Below, piece after piece: positions 1 through 8,886 of a DNA stretch of 64,000 nucleotides. A program made the position numbers and the translations under genes. Positions within the stretch are counted from its first letter, which is position 1, and the number at the start of each line of letters is the position of its first letter. The DNA lies in the NCBI GenBank assembly GCA_902631265.1, contig CACOXX010000001.1:1-64000 (forward strand). Reading direction: 5' to 3'. The DNA is from an uncultured Pelagibacteraceae bacterium. Lineage in GTDB: Bacteria; Pseudomonadota; Alphaproteobacteria; Pelagibacterales; Pelagibacteraceae. Under the pieces are notes generated by a model. The model saw only the letters and a list, made by a program, of their open reading frames with translations, did not search any database and was not told the DNA's origin.

Positions 1-650
1 GGTAAAAAGCCTCCAGACGAAATTAGTGTTAAAGATAGGTTAAAAGAGTCAAATATTCTTATTCCTGAAGTTGATAGTAACAAAAATATAACAAAAGTTA
101 ATATAAGGTAAATAAAACTTATCTTGAATGATTGTTTTAATGTTTCACTGCTACTAAACGAAATGAAATTTGTCAGCGATTTTTTTAAATTTGCATCAAA
201 AATATCGATTAATAGGATTAAAGAAATTAAAAAATATAATCCACCAATCCACTGAGTAGAGGATCTCCACAATATTAAACTTTGATTAAGATGTTTTAAA
301 TTTTCAAATACCGTAAAACCAGTTGAGGTAAAACCTGAAACAGACTCAAAATATGCATCAAATAAGCTTAAGTTATTTAATATTAAATAATAAGGTATTG
401 CTAATAATATGGGTATGATTAAATAACCAGTAATTACTGTTAAAATTTTTTCAAATATAGATGTTTTTTTTAAATTTTTTTTTTTAAAAAAAATAAGAGA
501 ACCAAAAAAAAGTGTAATTAAAAAAACGAAAAAAAAACTACCAATATCTAGAAATAAATCAAAATAATAACAATAAATTATATTTAGAAAAGATAGGAAT
601 GATATAAACAAGGAAAATATACCAAGATAAAGCTGTGAAAAATTTAACAT
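1..650 (-). CDS. trkH: TrkH potassium uptake protein, membrane subunit (partial, C-terminus beyond window)
   Basis: This is the N-terminal 216 residues of the potassium-translocating membrane subunit of the Trk system, which works with the NAD-binding regulator TrkA encoded just upstream. The frame opens with ATG at 650-648, directly after the trkA stop codon, and stays open to base 1. Hydrophobic helices alternate along the whole fragment. The first pore loop, SGFTSTGF, lies at residues 105-112, followed by LILWRSSTQWIGG, a TrkH hallmark. A second pore-loop motif, LISSGGF, lies near residue 210 just before the edge. Family members are about 480 residues, so roughly half is missing here. A run of 11 A on the coding strand (bases 475-485) encodes consecutive lysines. 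Seen: motifs and open frame; inferred: potassium transport. Confidence 0.9.
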   Translation of the reverse strand, partial: MLNFSQLYLGIFSLFISFLSFLNIIYCYYFDLFLDIGSFFFVFLITLFFGSLIFFKKKNLKKTSIFEKILTVITGYLIIPILLAIPYYLILNNLSLFDAYFESVSGFTSTGFTVFENLKHLNQSLILWRSSTQWIGGLYFLISLILLIDIFDANLKKSLTNFISFSSSETLKQSFKISFIYLILTFVIFLLLSTSGIRIFDSFNLSLTLISSGGFL

Positions 651-2024
651 TTAGATCGAACTAATTCTAAATAAATTTTCTACAACTGGTAACTGATCTC
701 TTTTAGCTAAAAAGACAACTGTATCTTTTTTTTTGAAAATAAATTTTGAGGTCGGAATTATTATATCGTTCTTTCTTAATACAGCCCCTATTCTAATATT
801 TTCAGGAAGATTTGTATTTTTAAGTTCTTTGTCAATTAATTCAGATGAGTCAATTATTTCTGCTTCAATCACCTCATAATCACCATTTGAAATACTATAG
901 GCAGTTTCAATTGTACCTTTATGGACATGTTTAAGTATGCTTGAAACTGTATTCATTCGTGGGTCTATTAAGTCATCTATTTTTAGTGAAGACTGGAGAA
1001 TCGAATAATTTGGTTTGTTAATTAATGCCATAGTCCTTTTGTCTTTCGAAAATTTTTCAACTAAAACGCTAACCATTAGATTATCTTCATCATCATTTGT
1101 TAAAGCTAAAACAGTTTCAGAGTCATCTATATTTGCTTCTTTAAGAACATCTTCCTCTAGTCCGTTGCCATTTATAACTAAAGAGTTATTGAGTTCGTTC
1201 GCTATATATTCAGCTCTTTCTTTATTTTTTTCTATTATTTTTATTCTTGCAGACTCAAGAGAATTTTCTAAATTTTTCGCTAAATTAAAACCTATGTTCC
1301 CCCCACCTATAATTAAAAACTTATTAGAAATTTTTTCATTATGACCAAAAGCATCTAAAGTTAATTGCATTTGTGATGAGTTAATTATTACATATGCCTT
1401 GTCGTTTAGTTTTAAAACATCATTTTTTTTTAAAATAATGAATTTCTCATCACGGACAACACCTAAAATATTAGCCTCAAGTTTTGGAAATTTTTTTGTA
1501 ATTTTATTTAACTCAATATTTATTAATGGACATTTTTCGTTAACATCTATTTCAAGTAAACGTATTTTGTTATCAGCAAAAGGAACGTTGTCAATTGCAC
1601 CTGGTGCTTCTAATTTTCTTTGTATCGACTTTGCAATTTCTACTTCTGGAGAAATAATCACATCAATAGGTAGATTTTCTTTATTATAAACTAAAGAAAA
1701 TTTAGGATTTAAGTAATCTTGAGATCTTATTCTTGCGATTTTTTTTCCAATTTTAAAGATAGAAAAAGCAATTTGACAGATTAACATATTAATCTCATCA
1801 TTTCTTGTGACTGCAATAATCATATCGGCATCTTCAGCATTTGCTTTTTCAAGAACTGACGGATATGTAGCTTTACCAACTATGGATTTAACATCTAAAT
1901 CATCATTAATTTTCTGAATATCTTCACTGGATTGGTCAATAACAGTGATGGAATGATCCTGTTCACTTAAAAGCTTAGCAATTGTATAACCTACTCTACC
2001 TGCTCCACAAATTATTATATTCAT
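651..2024 (-). CDS. trkA: TrkA, NAD-binding regulatory subunit of Trk potassium uptake
   Basis: TrkA is the cytoplasmic peripheral subunit that binds NAD(H) and gates TrkH. The 457-residue protein has the expected duplicated RCK architecture: a first nucleotide-binding fold with GAGRVG at residues 7-12, a TrkA-C domain to about residue 225, a second fold with GGGNIG at 240-245, and a second TrkA-C domain at the end. The length matches the full two-repeat form of proteobacteria. The start codon overlaps the ntrX stop by one base (TAATG arrangement), and the stop is followed at once by the trkH start, so the four genes ntrY-ntrX-trkA-trkH are probably translated from one message. This linkage of NtrYX to TrkA is common in alphaproteobacteria. 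Confidence 0.96.
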   Translation of the reverse strand: MNIIICGAGRVGYTIAKLLSEQDHSITVIDQSSEDIQKINDDLDVKSIVGKATYPSVLEKANAEDADMIIAVTRNDEINMLICQIAFSIFKIGKKIARIRSQDYLNPKFSLVYNKENLPIDVIISPEVEIAKSIQRKLEAPGAIDNVPFADNKIRLLEIDVNEKCPLINIELNKITKKFPKLEANILGVVRDEKFIILKKNDVLKLNDKAYVIINSSQMQLTLDAFGHNEKISNKFLIIGGGNIGFNLAKNLENSLESARIKIIEKNKERAEYIANELNNSLVINGNGLEEDVLKEANIDDSETVLALTNDDEDNLMVSVLVEKFSKDKRTMALINKPNYSILQSSLKIDDLIDPRMNTVSSILKHVHKGTIETAYSISNGDYEVIEAEIIDSSELIDKELKNTNLPENIRIGAVLRKNDIIIPTSKFIFKKKDTVVFLAKRDQLPVVENLFRISSI

Positions 2025-3376
2025 TAATTTAAGTCCTTAACGCCTAAACCTTTTAGTTTTCTATGAAGAGCTGATCTTTCCATCCCTACAAATTTTGCAG
2101 TTTTTGAAATATTTCCACCAAATTTTTTAAGTTGAGTAGTTAAATATTCTTTTTCGAAGTTTTCTCTCGCTTCTTTTAGTGGAACAGATAAATTATTATC
2201 TTTGATTGTTTCTATACCACCCTGTTTTATAGACTCTTTAATAATTGTCTTAATCTTATTCTGGTCATTATTTGACAAAATAGCAATTCTTTCTATCAAA
2301 TTTCTTAATTCTCTTACATTTCCAGGCCAATGATGGTTCATTAGATATGAATCTTCCTTATCAATATTAAGGTTCTTAAGGTTGTATGCTTTTGAGATAG
2401 TTTTAGAAAAATACTCAATTAAAAGAGGTATATCACTTACCCTGCTACTTAATGGTTCGATACTAATTTGAAAAACATTTAACCTATGGAATAAGTCCTC
2501 TCTAAAATTCCCGAGTTGAGTTTCATTATTAATATTTTTACTTGATGTGCAAATTATTCTCACATTTACCTTTATATCGTGATTGCTGTTTATTCTTTTA
2601 AACTTTTGATCAATTAAAACTCTCAATATTTTTGATTGTGTTTCAAGAGGTATTTCAGAAATTTCATCTATTAGCAAAGTTCCCCCAGAAGCTTTTTCAA
2701 GGGAGCCATACGTAATTGAGCCATTCTCTTTTTCTTCACCAAAAAGTTCTAACTCATATTTTTTAACATCTAATAATGCTCCATTTAAAATTATAAATGG
2801 ACCTTTGTTTCTTTTTGAAAGTTTATGAATTTTTCTAGCTATCAATTCTTTACCAGAGCCTGTTGGTCCATAAATAAAAATTCTACTCTCTGAGTTTGAA
2901 AGTTTTTCTATTTGTTCTTTTATTTTTTCAATATTTTGACTATTTCCTACTAAATCAAATGAATGAAAGAGTTTAGTTTCAAGTACTTTGTTTTCATTTT
3001 TTAATAAAAAGTTTTCTACAGCTCTTTTGACAAAATTCATTAATCTTTCTTCATCAAAAGGTTTTTCCAAGAATTCAAAAGCTCCTGACTTAAGAGATTT
3101 AATAGCCATCTCGATATTTGCATGTCCTGAAATAATTATTACTGGAATATCTTTATTCTTATTTTTTATATGGTTTAAAAGCTCAATACCATCATTGTCA
3201 CCTTTATCAAGCTTCACATCTATAATTGCAACGTCAGGTAATTTTTTATCAATTTCATTTAAAGCTTGATTGTAATTTGCAGCAATTCTGGTTTCATATC
3301 CTGCATCGGAAATTAAATCCTTAAGAATATTTCTTATATCCGGGTTATCATCAATTATTAAAATTTCAGTTGACAT
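2024..3376 (-). CDS. ntrX: NtrX-type response regulator, sigma-54-activator family
   Basis: This is the response regulator partner of NtrY. The receiver domain covers residues 1-118 with acidic D9-D10, the phospho-acceptor D53, S83 and K105. An AAA+ domain follows, with Walker A GPTGSGKE at 170-177 and Walker B GGTLLIDE at 231-238, and a Fis-type helix-turn-helix lies at the C-terminus (about 425-447). The loop after ELFG (210-213) reads GEEKENGSITYGS instead of carrying the GAFTGA motif that contacts sigma-54, so classical sigma-54 activation is unlikely; it may act as an ordinary DNA-binding regulator. The start overlaps the ntrY end by 11 bases. NtrX proteins of other alphaproteobacteria also tend to lack a good GAFTGA. 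Confidence 0.92.
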   Translation of the reverse strand: MSTEILIIDDNPDIRNILKDLISDAGYETRIAANYNQALNEIDKKLPDVAIIDVKLDKGDNDGIELLNHIKNKNKDIPVIIISGHANIEMAIKSLKSGAFEFLEKPFDEERLMNFVKRAVENFLLKNENKVLETKLFHSFDLVGNSQNIEKIKEQIEKLSNSESRIFIYGPTGSGKELIARKIHKLSKRNKGPFIILNGALLDVKKYELELFGEEKENGSITYGSLEKASGGTLLIDEISEIPLETQSKILRVLIDQKFKRINSNHDIKVNVRIICTSSKNINNETQLGNFREDLFHRLNVFQISIEPLSSRVSDIPLLIEYFSKTISKAYNLKNLNIDKEDSYLMNHHWPGNVRELRNLIERIAILSNNDQNKIKTIIKESIKQGGIETIKDNNLSVPLKEARENFEKEYLTTQLKKFGGNISKTAKFVGMERSALHRKLKGLGVKDLN

Positions 3377-5147
3377 ATTTTGGTAATAAAATTTTTATTT
3401 TAGCTCCCTCTTTTTGTGAGATAAATTCAATAAATCCATTGTGATCGTTTAAAATTTTTTCTACTATAGAAAGACCTAAACCACTACCCTCTTTTTTTGT
3501 CGTGAAATAAGGTTTTGAAAGTGTTTTGAGGTCGTTATTCGTAAAACCTGATCCATTATCTTGTACAACGATGCTTATATAGTCATTAATTAATTGAATT
3601 TCTACATCGATTTTCTTCTTAAAATCACCTGTTTTTTGGTGTTTTTCTTTGAGACTTTCAATTGAATTTTTAAGGAGGTTAATAAAAACTCTATTTAATT
3701 GTTCAGTATCACTGTTTACATAATGAACTTCTTCAGTATTAAAATTTATAACTATATCTTTATCATTGGTTTTCATCAAATTTATTGAATCTTTAATAAT
3801 TTTGTTTAATTCGTTTTTTTTAAAAATAGGTTTAGGCATTCTTGCGAAGTCAGAAAATTCATTTACAAGTTTTTCAATAAGCTTGATTTGTTTATTAATT
3901 GTTTTAATTTTTTCCAAAAATGACTCTTTGTTTTTTTCATCAAACAATTCTGAATATTTTTTTCTCAGACTGTCTATGATGAGTTGTATCGGTGTTAAGG
4001 GATTCTTTATTTCATGAGCAATTTTTCTAGCAACGCTTTCCCAGGCTTCATGTCTTTCATTAGCTAGAAGTTTATTTTGTTGATATTTTAATCTATCTAT
4101 CATCTGATTAAAATTTTTATTAAGAACTTCAAGCTCTTTATCAGTCTTAATTTCAGGAACTTTTGAATTTAAATTACCTTTTCCAATATTAGTAGAGGCG
4201 GAAATCAAGTTATTAATGGATAAAAAGAATCTAGATGAAAATCTTATTGCTATAGAAATTGACAAGAATAAAAGGAGAGTAACAATTATTATATAGATAA
4301 TAGCAAATGAAAATTTAATCCCGGTTCTTTTATCCTGTACAGTATAATAAAAATCTAAAGCCTCACTTGACTCAGTTAAGTATTGAGAAATTTTGGGGTC
4401 TAAGTATTTTATTATATAAATGAAAGTATTATCATAGTTAGCCAGCCTCATTAGTGCAGCAGATGTATTTTTATATGCATTTAATATTTTTAGTGGTCTT
4501 TCATCATTAAGCACCATTTTTAACTGTTCAGTTGACGGTGGAATGTATTTAATCTGATTTCTATCAGTCGACATTAACAACTTACCAGAATTATCAATTA
4601 GAAAAATTGCATCTAATTTCCTTACTAGTTTTTGTGAATTTAAATAATTTTTAAACCTTTGTTTATTTTCATTAAAAATAGAAACGTTTTTATTTAAATC
4701 GAATGCAGCCAATACAATATCAGACTCAACTTTATTTCTAACTGTGCTAACATAATTAATTGCTAATTGATAAGAGTTACTTACAGCAGTAGTAATTTTT
4801 TTATCAAAATACTTTTCGAGTGCGAAAGAAAATAAAAATAAAGAAAAAACAGATATCAAAATAGAAGGTATTAATGTGAATAATGAAAAGAAAGTTATAT
4901 ATTTCCTATTTGCTCTAGATCCTTCTATTGCTATCTCATTTCTGATAGAATTTTTAATCTCAATAAAAATCATTGAGAAAAAAACCAGTAATAATAAAAT
5001 ATTCGATACTAACAAATATTGTAAATTCTCATCTGTAAGTTCAATAAAACTCTTATCAATGAAAGTTAAAAACGTTAAAAAACCAAGAAATAGTGTAATT
5101 ATAAATATTAAAATAATAAAAATATTTTTTCTTATAAATTTAAGCAT
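3366..5147 (-). CDS. ntrY: NtrY-type membrane sensor histidine kinase
   Basis: This sensor kinase phosphorylates NtrX. The 593-residue protein has three hydrophobic segments near residues 9-30, 45-64 and 84-110, an extracytoplasmic or linker region to about 280, a fourth membrane helix at 282-302, then a HAMP domain leading straight into the kinase. The phospho-accepting histidine is H378 in ARKIAHEIKNPLTP. The ATPase domain shows N494 (N box), DNGSG at 530-534 and GSGLGLS at 554-560. NtrY proteins are usually above 700 residues with a PAS domain between HAMP and kinase; I see no room for one here. It is first in the ntrYX-trkAH run and divergent from ispDF, separated by only 33 bases, so the two promoters must overlap. 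Confidence 0.93.
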   Translation of the reverse strand: MLKFIRKNIFIILIFIITLFLGFLTFLTFIDKSFIELTDENLQYLLVSNILLLLVFFSMIFIEIKNSIRNEIAIEGSRANRKYITFFSLFTLIPSILISVFSLFLFSFALEKYFDKKITTAVSNSYQLAINYVSTVRNKVESDIVLAAFDLNKNVSIFNENKQRFKNYLNSQKLVRKLDAIFLIDNSGKLLMSTDRNQIKYIPPSTEQLKMVLNDERPLKILNAYKNTSAALMRLANYDNTFIYIIKYLDPKISQYLTESSEALDFYYTVQDKRTGIKFSFAIIYIIIVTLLLFLSISIAIRFSSRFFLSINNLISASTNIGKGNLNSKVPEIKTDKELEVLNKNFNQMIDRLKYQQNKLLANERHEAWESVARKIAHEIKNPLTPIQLIIDSLRKKYSELFDEKNKESFLEKIKTINKQIKLIEKLVNEFSDFARMPKPIFKKNELNKIIKDSINLMKTNDKDIVINFNTEEVHYVNSDTEQLNRVFINLLKNSIESLKEKHQKTGDFKKKIDVEIQLINDYISIVVQDNGSGFTNNDLKTLSKPYFTTKKEGSGLGLSIVEKILNDHNGFIEFISQKEGAKIKILLPKYVN

Positions 5148-5180
5148 AATAATGTAGTACTTTAAAATTCATCATAATAT

Positions 5181-6296
5181 ATGAGTAATTGTTTTATAAT
5201 ATTAGCAGCTGGAAAAAGTAATAGATTTATTTCCAAAATACCAAAACCATATATTAAATATAAGGGTGATATACTAATTAATCATTCTATAAATAAGGCA
5301 ATTTTATCAAAAAAATTCTCTAAAATCGTTGTTGCAATCAATAAAGGTCACAAAAAATACATAAAAAAATTGAGTAAAAACAAAGTTCATTTTATAGAGG
5401 GAGGAAAATCTAGAGCTGATTCTTCTAGGTTATCTTTAAAATATCTGTCCAAATTTAAACCCAAAAATGTGTTGATACATGACGCTGCAAGACCAAACTT
5501 TTCAATAAAATTAGTAAATAAACTCTTTAAAAATCTTAAAAAATTTGATGGGGTTGTCCCAGTTTTGAAGACCACAAGTTCTATTAAATTAATTAAAAAT
5601 AAAAAAATTTTAAACTTAGATCGAAATAAAATTTTTTTATCACAAACGCCACAAGCTTTTAATTTCAAAAAAATATTCGACCTTCAAAAAAAAGGAAATT
5701 CAAAAATAACTGATGACGCTTCATTATTTATAAATAATCTAAACAAAATAAAAATGGTCAAAGGCGAAGAGGAAAATATTAAAATTACAACTAAAAATGA
5801 CATCAAAGAAAAATTAAAATATTATTTTGGTATTGGTTTTGATGTACATAGGTTGGTAAAAAATAAAAGAATGTACCTAGGTGGACTCAAAATTAATTCA
5901 AAATTAGGAACATTAGGACACTCTGATGGTGATCCTGTTCTCCACGCAATTACTGACTCAATTCTTGGTGCTTGCAGAAAAGGTGATATAGGACAAAAAT
6001 TTTCAGATAAAGATGCGAAATTTAAAAATATAAGATCAACAATTTTGTTGAGGAAAGTTATTAAAGAAATAGAGAAAAGTGGATTTTTTATTAATAATCT
6101 AGATATAAATATAATAACTCAAACTCCAAAAATTAGTAAATATAAAAAAAGGATGACTTCGATGATATCTAAATTATGTAAAATTAAAAAGGATCAAATC
6201 AATATCAAAGGTAAAACAGCAGAGAAACTTGGTGTAATAGGGAAAGAAAAAGCTATTGCTTGTGAAGTGATATCTTCAATTTTCAAATATGAATAA
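5181..6296 (+). CDS. ispDF: Bifunctional IspD/IspF enzyme of the MEP isoprenoid pathway
   Basis: The protein combines two non-adjacent steps of the methylerythritol phosphate pathway: cytidylyl transfer to MEP (IspD) and formation of the cyclic diphosphate MEcPP (IspF). Residues 1-212 are the IspD half, with the nucleotide-binding motif LAAGKSNRF near the N-terminus and HDAARP at 100-105. Residues 215-371 are IspF, with metal ligands D221 and H223 in FDVHRL, then GHSDGDP at 246-252 and H255. The total of 371 residues is usual for alphaproteobacterial fusions. It begins a three-gene plus-strand group with pgpA and pncC, and overlaps pgpA by 8 bases. Its product feeds uppS, encoded elsewhere in this window along with dxr. 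Confidence 0.97.
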   Translation: MSNCFIILAAGKSNRFISKIPKPYIKYKGDILINHSINKAILSKKFSKIVVAINKGHKKYIKKLSKNKVHFIEGGKSRADSSRLSLKYLSKFKPKNVLIHDAARPNFSIKLVNKLFKNLKKFDGVVPVLKTTSSIKLIKNKKILNLDRNKIFLSQTPQAFNFKKIFDLQKKGNSKITDDASLFINNLNKIKMVKGEEENIKITTKNDIKEKLKYYFGIGFDVHRLVKNKRMYLGGLKINSKLGTLGHSDGDPVLHAITDSILGACRKGDIGQKFSDKDAKFKNIRSTILLRKVIKEIEKSGFFINNLDINIITQTPKISKYKKRMTSMISKLCKIKKDQINIKGKTAEKLGVIGKEKAIACEVISSIFKYE

Positions 6297-6789
6297 AAAA
6301 ATTGGAAAAATGATTGTTACGATGTTTGGTGTTGGTCATATAAAATATTTTCCGGGTACTTTTGCTTCTTTAATAACAGCTTCGATGTATTATATTTTCT
6401 ATACGATTAAAATAAATTATTTTTTGTTAATATTTATTAACCTATTTTTATTTATTTATTCAGTTTGGATGATTAATAATTTGGAAGGTGAATTTGAAGA
6501 AATAGACTCAAAAGAAATCGTAATTGATGAATTTTTGGGTCAATCTATACCAATTATCTTCTTTTATATAATTTTTTACGAAGGATCTGTATCGACTAAC
6601 TTTTTTTTTATAATTGTTTTTTTATCTTTCATTGGATTTCGTTTTTTTGATATCTTAAAACCTTATCCAATTAATTATGTGGATAAGAACATGAAAAGTG
6701 GTTTTGGTGTTATTTTAGACGATCTTATAGCAGGTTTCTTCACGCTAATAGTGTTATATATCTGCATAATTTTTTATGGTCAAATTTAG
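6289..6789 (+). CDS. pgpA: Phosphatidylglycerophosphatase A
   Basis: PgpA dephosphorylates phosphatidylglycerol phosphate to phosphatidylglycerol in the inner membrane. The 166-residue protein has the family's glycine/proline loop GVGHIKYFPGTFASL near residue 14, the acidic motifs VIDEFLGQ and FDILKPYPI, and GVILDDLIAG in the last third. Hydrophobic stretches between these give about four membrane spans. The length is normal. The ATG lies within the last codons of ispDF and its own end overlaps pncC by 14 bases, which suggests coupled translation. Identification rests on the conserved acidic motifs and the usual alphaproteobacterial ispDF-pgpA-cinA order. Confidence 0.93.
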   Translation: MNKKIGKMIVTMFGVGHIKYFPGTFASLITASMYYIFYTIKINYFLLIFINLFLFIYSVWMINNLEGEFEEIDSKEIVIDEFLGQSIPIIFFYIIFYEGSVSTNFFFIIVFLSFIGFRFFDILKPYPINYVDKNMKSGFGVILDDLIAGFFTLIVLYICIIFYGQI

Positions 6790-7246
6790 TAAATTAATTA
6801 AGAAATTAAAAAAGAAAAAATTAAAGATTAGTTTTGCTGAGTCTTGTACTGGTGGATTACTCGCTCAATCTATAACCTCGATAAGTGGAGCTTCAAAGGT
6901 ATTTAATTTAAGTGTTGTTACTTATTCAAATAAATCTAAAAGTTCAATTCTTAATGTGCCAAAAAAGATAATTAATAAATTTGGAGCTGTAAGTGAGGAA
7001 TGTTGCCTAAGTATGGTAAAAAATTTAGCAAAAATAAGCAAAAGTCAAATAAATGTGTCTATTACTGGAATAGCTGGACCTAAGGGTGGCTCCAAGTTTA
7101 AACCAGTGGGTCTTGTTTTCATTGGAATTAAATATAAAGGTAAAAACAATATTTATAAATATTTGTTTGCAAATAAAACAAGGAAATCTATTCAAAATGC
7201 AAGTGCAAAAGCCGTGGTAAATAATTTACTAAACCTTATTAAATAA
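6776..7246 (+). CDS. pncC: Nicotinamide-nucleotide amidohydrolase PncC (CinA C-terminal type)
   Basis: This is the stand-alone C-terminal domain of CinA, which deamidates nicotinamide mononucleotide in pyridine nucleotide recycling. The 156 residues begin just before the diagnostic FAESCTGGLLAQ, followed by ISGASKVF, VTYSNKSK and the late motif TGIAGPKGGS. The N-terminal molybdopterin-like domain of full-length CinA is absent, as is usual for PncC. The start lies inside pgpA (14-base overlap). The 3' end overlaps the convergent COQ10-like gene by 18 bases, leaving no room for a separate terminator. The competence function suggested by the old name CinA is not supported here. Confidence 0.93.
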   Translation: MVKFSKLIKKLKKKKLKISFAESCTGGLLAQSITSISGASKVFNLSVVTYSNKSKSSILNVPKKIINKFGAVSEECCLSMVKNLAKISKSQINVSITGIAGPKGGSKFKPVGLVFIGIKYKGKNNIYKYLFANKTRKSIQNASAKAVVNNLLNLIK

Positions 7247-7678
7247 TTTCTCTGCCCTACTTTGGAACGCGTCAGCAATTTTATCAAGACCGTATTTAAA
7301 TGATTTATTCATAAAAATATTTAAGAATTTATTTTTTAATTCAAAATCCAGATCAAAAGTTACCTCTGTAAATTTCTCTTTTTGATCAAATTTCCACTTG
7401 TTTTCCAAATATTTTAAAGGTCCTTCAATATTTTTTACGTAAATAATACTCTCCTTTTTATCAAATTTAACATCACTCTTATAAGTGTCTTTAAAAGGAC
7501 CTTTGCCGATTGTTAAGTCAGCCTCGATATATTGGAAATTACCCACAGACTCATCTTTATATATGTGAGCATTTAAACAATATGGAATAAATTTTGGGTA
7601 TTCTTCAATATTGAGAACAAGATCAATTAAATCTTTTTTGGAACAATTAATGTTTCTCTTTATCGAAGCTTTTGGCAT
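7229..7678 (-). CDS. COQ10/RatA-like START-domain protein
   Basis: This is a 149-residue single-domain protein of the polyketide cyclase/START superfamily. Its N-terminal block with [14 protein letters not shown] matches the conserved start of COQ10 and RatA proteins, and the rest alternates beta strands ending in a long C-terminal helix ([14 protein letters not shown]). In alphaproteobacteria and mitochondria the COQ10 branch binds ubiquinone and supports respiration; the gammaproteobacterial RatA branch was reported as a ribosome-association inhibitor. The location next to lipA is typical in alphaproteobacteria, and a quinone-binding role is the more likely one here, but this is inference. 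It is the last gene of the tpiA-to-lipA strand run and overlaps lipA by 32 bases. Confidence 0.85.
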   Translation of the reverse strand: MPKASIKRNINCSKKDLIDLVLNIEEYPKFIPYCLNAHIYKDESVGNFQYIEADLTIGKGPFKDTYKSDVKFDKKESIIYVKNIEGPLKYLENKWKFDQKEKFTEVTFDLDFELKNKFLNIFMNKSFKYGLDKIADAFQSRAEKLFNKV

Positions 7679-8597
7679 TAGAAGTTATTCTATTTTTTTT
7701 CAATTTAGCAAAGTCTTCGTCTGCATGATAAGACGATCTTGTTAGTGGAGACGAAGATACTAATAGAAAACCTTTTGCTTTAGCGATAACTTCTAAATCT
7801 TTAAATTCACTTGGATCATAGTATCGTTGAAGTGGAAAGTGCTTAACAGATGGTTGTAAATACTGTCCGATTGTTAAGAAATCAACATTAGCAGATCTTA
7901 AATCATCCATAACTTGTAAAATTTCATCTTTTGTTTCACCCATACCAACCATTATTCCAGACTTGGTAAAAGTTTCCTGATTTATTTGTTTAGCGTTTTT
8001 TAATAGTTCAAGAGATGAAAAATATCTAGATCCAGGTCTTACCTTTAAGTATAAACTTGGAACAGTTTCGATATTATGATTAAAAACATCTGGCATTGCT
8101 TCCAAAACTCTTTTGTAGGCTTCTCCCTTTCTTAAAAAATCAGGAGTTAAAACTTCAATTGTTGTTTCTGGATTAGCTTCTCTTGTAGACTTGATAGTTT
8201 CATAAAAATGATTTGAGCCACCATCTTTGAGATCATCTCTATCAACAGAGGTGATTACTACATGACGCAAGTTTAATCTTTTAACCGCCAAGGCTATTTT
8301 TTTTGGTTCAAAAGGATCCAATTTTTCTGGTCTTCCAGTTTTAACATCGCAAAAAGCGCAGGCTCTTGTACAAGTGTCCCCCATAATCATAAAAGTTGCA
8401 TGTCTCTTGCTCCAACATTCAGTAATATTCGGACAATTTGCTTCCTCACAAACTGTAACTAATTTTTGTTGGTTGACTATACTTTTTGTAAGAAAAAATT
8501 CTTTACTGTTTAAAAGTTTTGACTTAATCCAAGCTGGTTTTTTTTTAATTGGATTAATTTGATTTTTTTGTTTTTCTGGATGTCTTACTTTATTCAT
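7647..8597 (-). CDS. lipA: Lipoyl synthase
   Basis: LipA inserts two sulfur atoms into protein-bound octanoyl groups, completing the lipoyl cofactor of 2-oxoacid dehydrogenases and the glycine cleavage system. Using ATG 8597-8595 the protein has 316 residues. The auxiliary cluster ligands are C50, C55 and C61 (CX4CX5C), the radical-SAM cluster is C76, C80 and C83 (CX3CX2C), and the conserved RSSYHAD lies about 30 residues from the end. An upstream in-frame ATG at 8633 would add 12 residues and deepen the overlap with ftsB from 8 to 44 bases, so I prefer 8597. All catalytic motifs are intact. Confidence 0.96.
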   Translation of the reverse strand: MNKVRHPEKQKNQINPIKKKPAWIKSKLLNSKEFFLTKSIVNQQKLVTVCEEANCPNITECWSKRHATFMIMGDTCTRACAFCDVKTGRPEKLDPFEPKKIALAVKRLNLRHVVITSVDRDDLKDGGSNHFYETIKSTREANPETTIEVLTPDFLRKGEAYKRVLEAMPDVFNHNIETVPSLYLKVRPGSRYFSSLELLKNAKQINQETFTKSGIMVGMGETKDEILQVMDDLRSANVDFLTIGQYLQPSVKHFPLQRYYDPSEFKDLEVIAKAKGFLLVSSSPLTRSSYHADEDFAKLKKNRITSNAKSFDKEKH

Positions 8598-8886
8598 TTT
8601 CAATAATATAGGTATTCTCACCTTTTTTTCCAACTACAAATTTGTCCCTTATTAAAATTTCAAGGTAATCTTTGTCTAAATTCTCACCAATTAGACTATT
8701 AATTTTTTTCACCTTTATTATTTCATTAGTTAAAAACAGTTTTTTCTTTAAAAGATTTTCAAATTGATCTTTTTTATCTAAATAAGCAAATAAACCTCTG
8801 TTACCCCCAAGTAAATTTAAAGAAAAATAAATAATTAATATTATCGGAAGTATGAATATAATATTTTTTTTAATAGTATTTATCAT
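8590..8886 (-). CDS. ftsB: FtsB/DivIC-like septum formation initiator
   Basis: This small bitopic division protein has 98 residues: a short cytoplasmic start, one membrane helix at about 8-26, then a charged heptad-like coiled coil at about 36-60 and a small C-terminal part. That layout and the position directly after eno identify it as the FtsB/DivIC family, which links FtsQ and FtsL in the divisome. It overlaps eno by 4 bases (ATGA) and lipA by 8. Sequence conservation in this family is low, so the call depends on topology and context. In many alphaproteobacteria the pyruvate dehydrogenase genes follow; here lipA does. Confidence 0.85.
   Translation of the reverse strand: MINTIKKNIIFILPIILIIYFSLNLLGGNRGLFAYLDKKDQFENLLKKKLFLTNEIIKVKKINSLIGENLDKDYLEILIRDKFVVGKKGENTYIIENE

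Noticed and set aside
1-111. A short plus-strand open frame ending with TAA at 109-111
   Set aside because: The opposite strand carries TrkH through this region, including the second pore-loop motif, so this frame is a shadow.
1015-1344. Plus-strand open frame of 109 codons antisense to trkA
   Set aside because: Serine/phenylalanine/isoleucine-rich translation with no domain, lying inside a clear gene; the same applies to the other antisense frames in this window, such as 40541-40975 and 17642-18031.
5148-5180. A distinct promoter or operator between ntrY and ispDF
   Set aside because: Only 33 bases with CATAAT-like hexamers; nothing specific enough to place an element.
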